The notes under the pieces: model-generated | Told to the model about the DNA's origin: nothing | Seen by the model: only the letters and a program-made list of their open reading frames with translations | The model's database searches: none | Shown: in pieces, positions 58,837-64,000 of the stretch | How positions within the stretch are numbered: the stretch's first letter is position 1 | How the letters are laid out: each line of letters starts with the position of its first letter | Translations under genes and position numbers: made by a program | NCBI GenBank assembly: GCA_964036155.1 | Contig: OZ038423.1 | Location: forward strand, 23,885,249 to 23,949,248 | Source: Diploscapter coronatus | Lineage: Eukaryota; Nematoda; Chromadorea; Rhabditida; Rhabditidae | Length of the DNA stretch: 64,000 bases | Direction of reading: 5' to 3'

Positions 58837-59376
58837 TTACTCCTTGTCTCCGCCGGTCTTCTTGGGCAGGAGAACGGCCTGGATGTTGGGCAGGACACCT
58901 CCCTGAAATCGAAATCGTAATTGGTTTAAATTCGGAATCGAGATTTCGTTATTCTTTGGATTTTTACTCAAAAAAGACTGGGTTGTTTCAAAATACCGTA
59001 CCTGGGCGATGGTGACTCCGCTCAGGAGCTTGTTCAGCTCCTCGTCGTTGCGGACGGCCAACTGCAAGTGGCGGGGGTTGATTCTGGTTTTCTTGTTGTC
59101 GCGGGCAGCGTTGCCGGCCAACTCGAGCACTTCAGCGGCGAGGTATTCGAGAACAGCGGCCAGGTAGACCTGAAATCAGACAAATCACAACCGGATCAAG
59201 AAATTGAAAAGGTTCAACAAACTAACCGGTGCTCCGGCTCCGACGCGCTGAGCGTAGTTGCCCTTGCGGAGCATGCGGTGCAGACGACCGACTGGGAACT
59301 GGAGTCCAGCTCTCGAGGAGCGAGACTTGGCCTTGCCACCGGACTTGGCCTTTCCACCCTTTCCACGTCCAGACAT
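58837..59376 (-). CDS. H2A: histone H2A with two introns, 127 aa
   Basis: Exons 59227-59376, 59002-59169 and 58837-58902 encode 127 residues: [40 protein letters not shown], the acidic-patch region [19 protein letters not shown], and [21 protein letters not shown]. Length and sequence are those of canonical H2A. There is no SQ(E/D)-phi C-terminal H2A.X motif and no H2A.Z-specific sequence. It dimerises with H2B and is transcribed divergently from the H2B gene 239 bp away. A TATA box lies at 59450-59456. Introns follow codons 50 and 106. Confidence 0.97.
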
Positions 59377-59615
59377 TGTTAGCAGAGGAGAATGCGAATA
59401 GAGACACGAGGAGAAAACACTCGATAGCCAGCTTTCTTTCGCCGCGGTCTTATATACCCCTCGCTTGGATGGGCGTGGCTTGGCAGGCAAGCTGGAACGC
59501 TGCGGACACGCCCACCACTCTCCTCTCGGGTGGAGGGTATAAAAGGGGAGACAATCGACCCGCTCTTCACCACTTGCTCGTTTCAGCCAAGTCGTACTCG
59601 CATTCCTAACTGACT
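59377..59615. promoter_or_regulatory. shared divergent H2A/H2B promoter
   Basis: 239 bp between start codons with back-to-back TATA boxes: minus-strand TATATAAG (59450-59456) for H2A and plus-strand TATAAAAG (59538-59545) for H2B. The GC-rich centre repeats GGGCGTGGC / GCCACGCCC-like and CACGCCCACC motifs. This arrangement should co-regulate the H2A-H2B pair in S phase. Confidence 0.85.
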
Positions 59616-60092
59616 ATGCCGCCCAAGCCGTCCGCCAAGGGAGCCAAGAAGGCCGCCAAGACCCAGAAAGCCGCCCGCACCGGCGACAAGAAGCGCAGAC
59701 ACAAGAGAAAGGAGTCCTACTCCGTCTACATCTACCGTGTCCTCAAGCAGGTTCGTTTCTTTCAACTTTCCTTGAATTTCGAAAATCAATCAATTAATTG
59801 ACTTCAGGTGCACCCCGACACCGGTGTCTCCTCGAAGGCCATGTCCATCATGAACTCGTTCGTGAACGACGTGTTCGAGCGCATCGCCGCTGAGGCCTCG
59901 CGTCTGGCTCACTACAACAAGCGCTCCACGATCTCGTCCCGCGAAATCCAGGTAAATTCAACAAATCCTATGATCAGATCAATCAACATTCGGTTTCAGA
60001 CCGCCGTCCGCCTCATCCTCCCCGGTGAGTTGGCCAAGCACGCCGTCTCGGAAGGCACCAAGGCTGTCACCAAGTACACCTCCAGCAAATAA
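59616..60092 (+). CDS. H2B: histone H2B with two introns, 123 aa
   Basis: Exons 59616-59750, 59808-59951 and 60000-60092 encode 123 residues: [80 protein letters not shown] and the end [13 protein letters not shown]. Length matches nematode H2B. The C-terminal lysine that is ubiquitylated in H2B (in AVTKY) is present. Introns follow codons 45 and 93, both phase 0. It is transcribed divergently from H2A and followed by a histone stem-loop. Confidence 0.97.
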
Positions 60093-60141
60093 ATTCGTCG
60101 CCAGCGAATTTTGAGCAAGCGCCTCCTAAATCTAACCCAAC

Positions 60142-60157
60142 GGCCCTCTTTAGGGCC
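60142..60157 (+). terminator. histone 3' stem-loop of H2B
   Basis: GGCCCTCTTTAGGGCC preceded by AACCCAAC and followed by ACAAAT, about 50 nt after the stop. Confidence 0.95.
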
Positions 60158-61036
60158 ACAAATGAATATCTCCTTGTGTATTTATTTGTGGCCGATTTCG
60201 TTGATCTCATTTCATTGCTATATAAAAGGGTTCTTTGTGTATGATAGACGAAATAAATCATTTTATTTGACGAAATCTAACTGTTTACGACGTTAAATTT
60301 GAGCTAGCATCTTGAATCAATCTGCCTTCGAATTGAATATTTCTTGCATCGCAATCGTATCTTTTATTTTAAGACTCGCAAATTTGTCAATCTTCAATAC
60401 ATTAGAAATTTGCCATATTCGAAGTCATCAAAATCATGCTTGATTTAGTTGTCTGAGTTTAAAAATTTTTGAATCCCATTCTCGGAAATCACGTTCAAGC
60501 TTCTATCGAATTGGCCTTCCATCCAATTGCTACCATTTCTTCGAAACATACAATATTGATTCATTCTATGTATTTATCATATTAGAACCACTGTCGAGTT
60601 ATCGATTGTTATCGATTTCATACACAATGTCGAAGCTGTCTAACCAACTAAACTCTCTCCGCGTCCTTGCTCTCTCAAAGGCTCTTTGGCAGTAGTCCAA
60701 AGCGCGAAAACCACTAGCTAAAGCAAGCCCTTGGCATGTAAAAGTAGTGCGCGATGTATTTGCCATTAGAAAGAAGAGTATTTCAAATTTATTCTTACAA
60801 ATAAATTACAAAATTGAAAATAAATGATAAACTATAAAAAAAACCTAAAATAGACGAGCATGATCCTCTATTTTAGGGTTAAGAAAAAATAAAATACCCG
60901 TTTCTTCGATAGCTCAAATCGCTCGAGATCATTCCTATTCGCGTTTGAAAGCCGAATTGAGAGAAAAAGCACCAAATTTCATCGACTAAGAACATGAAAG
61001 TGAATAAATGTAGCAATTCAGATAAAATGCACTCAT
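60158..61036. other. spacer between H2B and the TMEM132-type gene
   Basis: About 880 bp of mostly AT-rich sequence between convergent 3' ends. No gene recognised. Confidence 0.45.
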
Positions 61037-64000
61037 TTAGGCGATACTTTCTCGAATGCCTTGAAATTCCGGAGGCGTGTATCGTCGCTTTGTGTTCCAC
61101 GTATGACGACCCTGGGTTTGACGGGGCTCTCTGATCGATCCTGAAAATTTTATCTGATCTTGTTGGATGTCGACCAAATGCAGTTGAATAAATTTTCTAG
61201 AAATTGGCACTCAATTCCTTGAAACTTATTTAGGGACCGCAAATAGTTTTATAAAATTTATACTTATCTGGAATTTCCTATCCAAACTTATGACTTTTGA
61301 TGTAACTAAAACAATAATGAAGAAAAGAAATAAAATATTCATTTTTGACCGAAAAAGCTGCCAGAAGTAGCTTGCGAAATGAACACGTTTTTCCAATTTA
61401 ACACGTCCGCGAGCACCTTCGAACGCGTACTTCCCGACAAGATTTTCTAGTGAATGACCGTTTTTATTGGTGGTTCATCGATTCTGATGGCGATCTTTCG
61501 TGAGCACCAATTTTAAAGGTACTTGCTTCTTATTTTTGAGTTTTTAATAGCCACTTTTTATTCTCAACCGCATTTTGTAGAAGGGAGAAGTTTGTGGTCT
61601 CTAAACATGCTATTGCATTTTACTGCGAATGATTTTGTGATAAAATTTAAAAGGCTTTTCTTATCAAAATACTCTAAAGCCCTAAGGAACCAATGCAGCT
61701 TTTGTAGCTTCAAATTTTCATAAGACTTTGTGAATCATACCAATTTTCGCTATTGGACATGACCATGATGGTAAAAATTGAAAATTTCTTCGTAAAAGTA
61801 TTCCGTATGAATGAGTGCAGCTTGCTAACTTCAAGTTCCTATGAAATTTCCTGGGACCTACCATTCGACGTGACTCTCGCCAGATTGTGATCGGAAGTCG
61901 AGTCCACCAGTGCTCGTCTTTGTGGATTGCTGAGAATATGCGGGTTTCTGGATGGCTGCCGTCCCGTGCTCTTCCATGAACCTCCATGGGAGTGAGAATG
62001 GTGTCTATCGACATTTACCTGAAACGAACTCATCTTCAAACCTTTCCAAGATTTTCATGTAATTTTGAATTCATAACTTTGAAAATATACATTCTTACCG
62101 ATACGGTCGGTGTCGGCGAGATAAAAATCGATATTTCCGAGCCACGATAAGAAATACTCGCTTGAGTATTATCGTCGTAACTCGGTGGCGAATGATCATG
62201 TAAATTCAAAGTAGATTTTTGGGAGTAATGGGACCCTTAAGAACATTGTATTTAAAATTGCATGACTTATAAGCTAAGTACCGATTGAATTGCTGTCGAT
62301 TCTAGCCTTACTAAGCCAAACCCACTCTTTTGTGTGTTCATCGGAGCTTCCGTTGGAGGAAGAGGAAGATAGTCTGGAGATTATCGGAGCTACCAACTTT
62401 TCGTATCTTCAAACAATGATCTCGGTTAAGCCAAATGAGTTAGATTTACCCGGTAAAGGTCGAATTCCGATCCCAGAGTAGCTTGATGATACTGATCACG
62501 ACTGCTAACGCGAGCAATATAGCGAGAATAGAATTGAGTCGAAATGGAGAGTCGTCGATGGATGACATGGAAGTCGCTGAATTATTAGAATGATTTTCGA
62601 CAAAAATTAACAGAAGTATCAATAATATATTGCATCACTTGTATAAATGAAGGTCTGAAGCTTATTTGATATTGACGCTATTTTGTATCGGATACTCGTA
62701 CTCTACAAAATCATAAGAATAAGGTTTTTGACAGTTGACAGTTGTTAAATTTTGAAACTAGTTTGAGGATAGTGCGAGTTTTGAGTGACTTACCCCTAAA
62801 AAATCAGTGGGAAATTCACTAAAAATTATGTGCAAAATTTTAAAATTTATCTAATAAAATCAGACTTACAATTCGTTAGAAGTAATCGTTCCACTAGCAT
62901 TCTGCTTGATTCACTTTCCGGGAATTTGATGTCGATTGGCAGATTCGTTTCCGCAATCGGTGGCCTGTCAGAATCGATGCAGTGAGCTGGTGCGTGCAGG
63001 TAAATGCGAATTGAAGCTTCAGATAGATCATCAACAGCTGAAAATTTGTGTTTCATAATTTTAGAGAATTGTAAAGGTAACATTAAACACATGCTAGCGT
63101 TGAAGTTCTTTCCCGAAATTCCGAAGCTTTTTTATTGACTGAAAATAATTGGCATACCCAATAATTCGACCGAATTCTGAGCCTTGATGCTCACAGCGGC
63201 AACTCGATTGTTGGTGGATTCAGCGACTAAATTGTAGTCCTGTGTGACGACGTCGTCGAGCGATTCAGAAGAGCCATCGGAATACAACACTTCATGCATC
63301 AGGGAGCAGTGCTAAATAGAATAGTAGATGAATTTTAAATTATTCGCTGATCAAGGATATGTCGAAGTGTTAATGTAAGTATGCATCCTGACACTTTTCA
63401 TAACTTATGTGAAAACGTCTTAGGTTATGCTTTTGAAGTAGATATGCAAGACGAATCGAATCTATCATCTTCACATTATTCATAGCACCTTTTAAACACT
63501 ACAGGAAAACTATTAGAGCAAATTCTTTATAAGAGGACCATCATACGCACCTTGCGATCAAATTTGTCAATTTTCAAATACCTCTTAAAATGTTCTGCAA
63601 CCTACCTGATACCTTCTCGTCATCGTCGTTTCGACGTTCGATTTCACCGTGTAGAAACCTGTTCTTCCAGTTACAGGCTCCAAATCCAGTGTCAACGATG
63701 AAATTGGCATCGAAGCCAATCCCGTGACAAGCACCGAGTCATCTGTCACTGTAATCGGGAAGTTCGATAGTTCAAACGAAGATCCAGGACGTTTCAGGAC
63801 GATTCTAAATGATTTCCAGTAATTTTTTATCGATTTTTAAAATCTAAGTACCGCGTGTTCCCAAACTTGTTCGCCTGAACCACTACTCGCCCATTATTGA
63901 GCAACCTGACTGTAGCGATATTTCGATCAGCACTGTGTAATCTAAATTTTTGCTTGATCTGCAGAATTTTGACCAAATCTTACGTATGCAGAGCGAAGGA
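61037..64000 (-). CDS. tmem-132: TMEM132-family single-pass membrane protein (5' end outside window)
   Basis: Exons from the right edge: 63986-64000, 63852-63941, 63606-63804, 63158-63311, 62870-63037, 62450-62575, 62282-62373, 62099-62235, 61862-62018 and 61037-61140. The ectodomain shows NIATVRLLNNGRVVVQANKF, VLVTGLASMPISSLTLDLEP and NYHC-type cysteines (HCSLMHEVLYSDG). A membrane helix (LNSILAILLALAVVISIIKL) follows. The cytoplasmic part has HTKEWVWLSKARID, matching the HDWVWLG-type motif just inside the membrane in TMEM132 proteins, and ends RYTPPEFQGIRESIA. TMEM132 proteins are neuronal adhesion-like molecules with Ig-like folds that contact the actin regulatory WAVE complex. The N-terminus and signal peptide lie beyond the window. 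Confidence 0.8.

Overview
This window looks like nuclear DNA of a free-living rhabditid-type nematode that is not C. elegans. It is AT-rich. Almost every gene is split by very short introns (about 40-55 bp) ending in TTTCAG or TTTTAG. The recognisable products have well-known nematode relatives: VHA-14, ODR-4, merlin/NFM-1, THOC-5, BBS-9, TMEM132, FkbM-domain proteins and GPI-anchored Ly6 proteins. Species placement is inference from sequence style only. Exon models were assembled by hand from open frames, splice signals and phase. For most genes the exon lengths add up to a whole number of codons.

Layout. 1-3.4 kb: the 3' end of a Pro/Thr/Arg-rich gene (+) and weak secreted-protein remnants. 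4.4-6.3 kb: V-ATPase subunit D (-). 7.0-8.3 kb: an unknown small acidic protein (+). 9.3-12.3 kb: odr-4 (+). 13.1-14.3 kb: an unknown single-pass membrane protein (+). 14.8-17.4 kb: an F-box/kelch gene (-) broken by a Tc1/mariner element, with a small MITE forming its 3' end. 20.5-23.0 kb: a GPI-anchored Ly6-type protein (-). 23.3-26.2 kb: an atypical dual-specificity phosphatase (+). 26.6-31.2 kb: two tandem FkbM-domain paralogues (-). 33.4-41.8 kb: three related coiled-coil genes (two -, one +) with a near-identical duplicated block, long inverted repeats and a large palindrome. 43.5-44.4 kb: glutaredoxin (-). 44.5-46.7 kb: thoc-5 (-). 47.2-51.7 kb: merlin (-).

52.9-60.2 kb is a core histone cluster: H4 (-), H3 (-), then H2A (-) and H2B (+) sharing a divergent promoter. 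Every histone gene has the replication-type 3' stem-loop, and every one is also interrupted by introns. A bbs-9 homologue (+) sits between H4 and H3. 61.0-64.0 kb is the 3' part of a TMEM132-family gene (-) that runs off the right edge.

The functions are mixed housekeeping (proton pump, mRNA export, chromatin), cilium/chemosensory (odr-4, bbs-9) and nematode-expanded families, as expected for a gene-dense worm chromosome. The most notable points are the intron-bearing replication-type histones, the transposon sitting in-frame inside a coding exon, the MITE-derived C-terminus, and the homogenised, palindrome-flanked coiled-coil locus.
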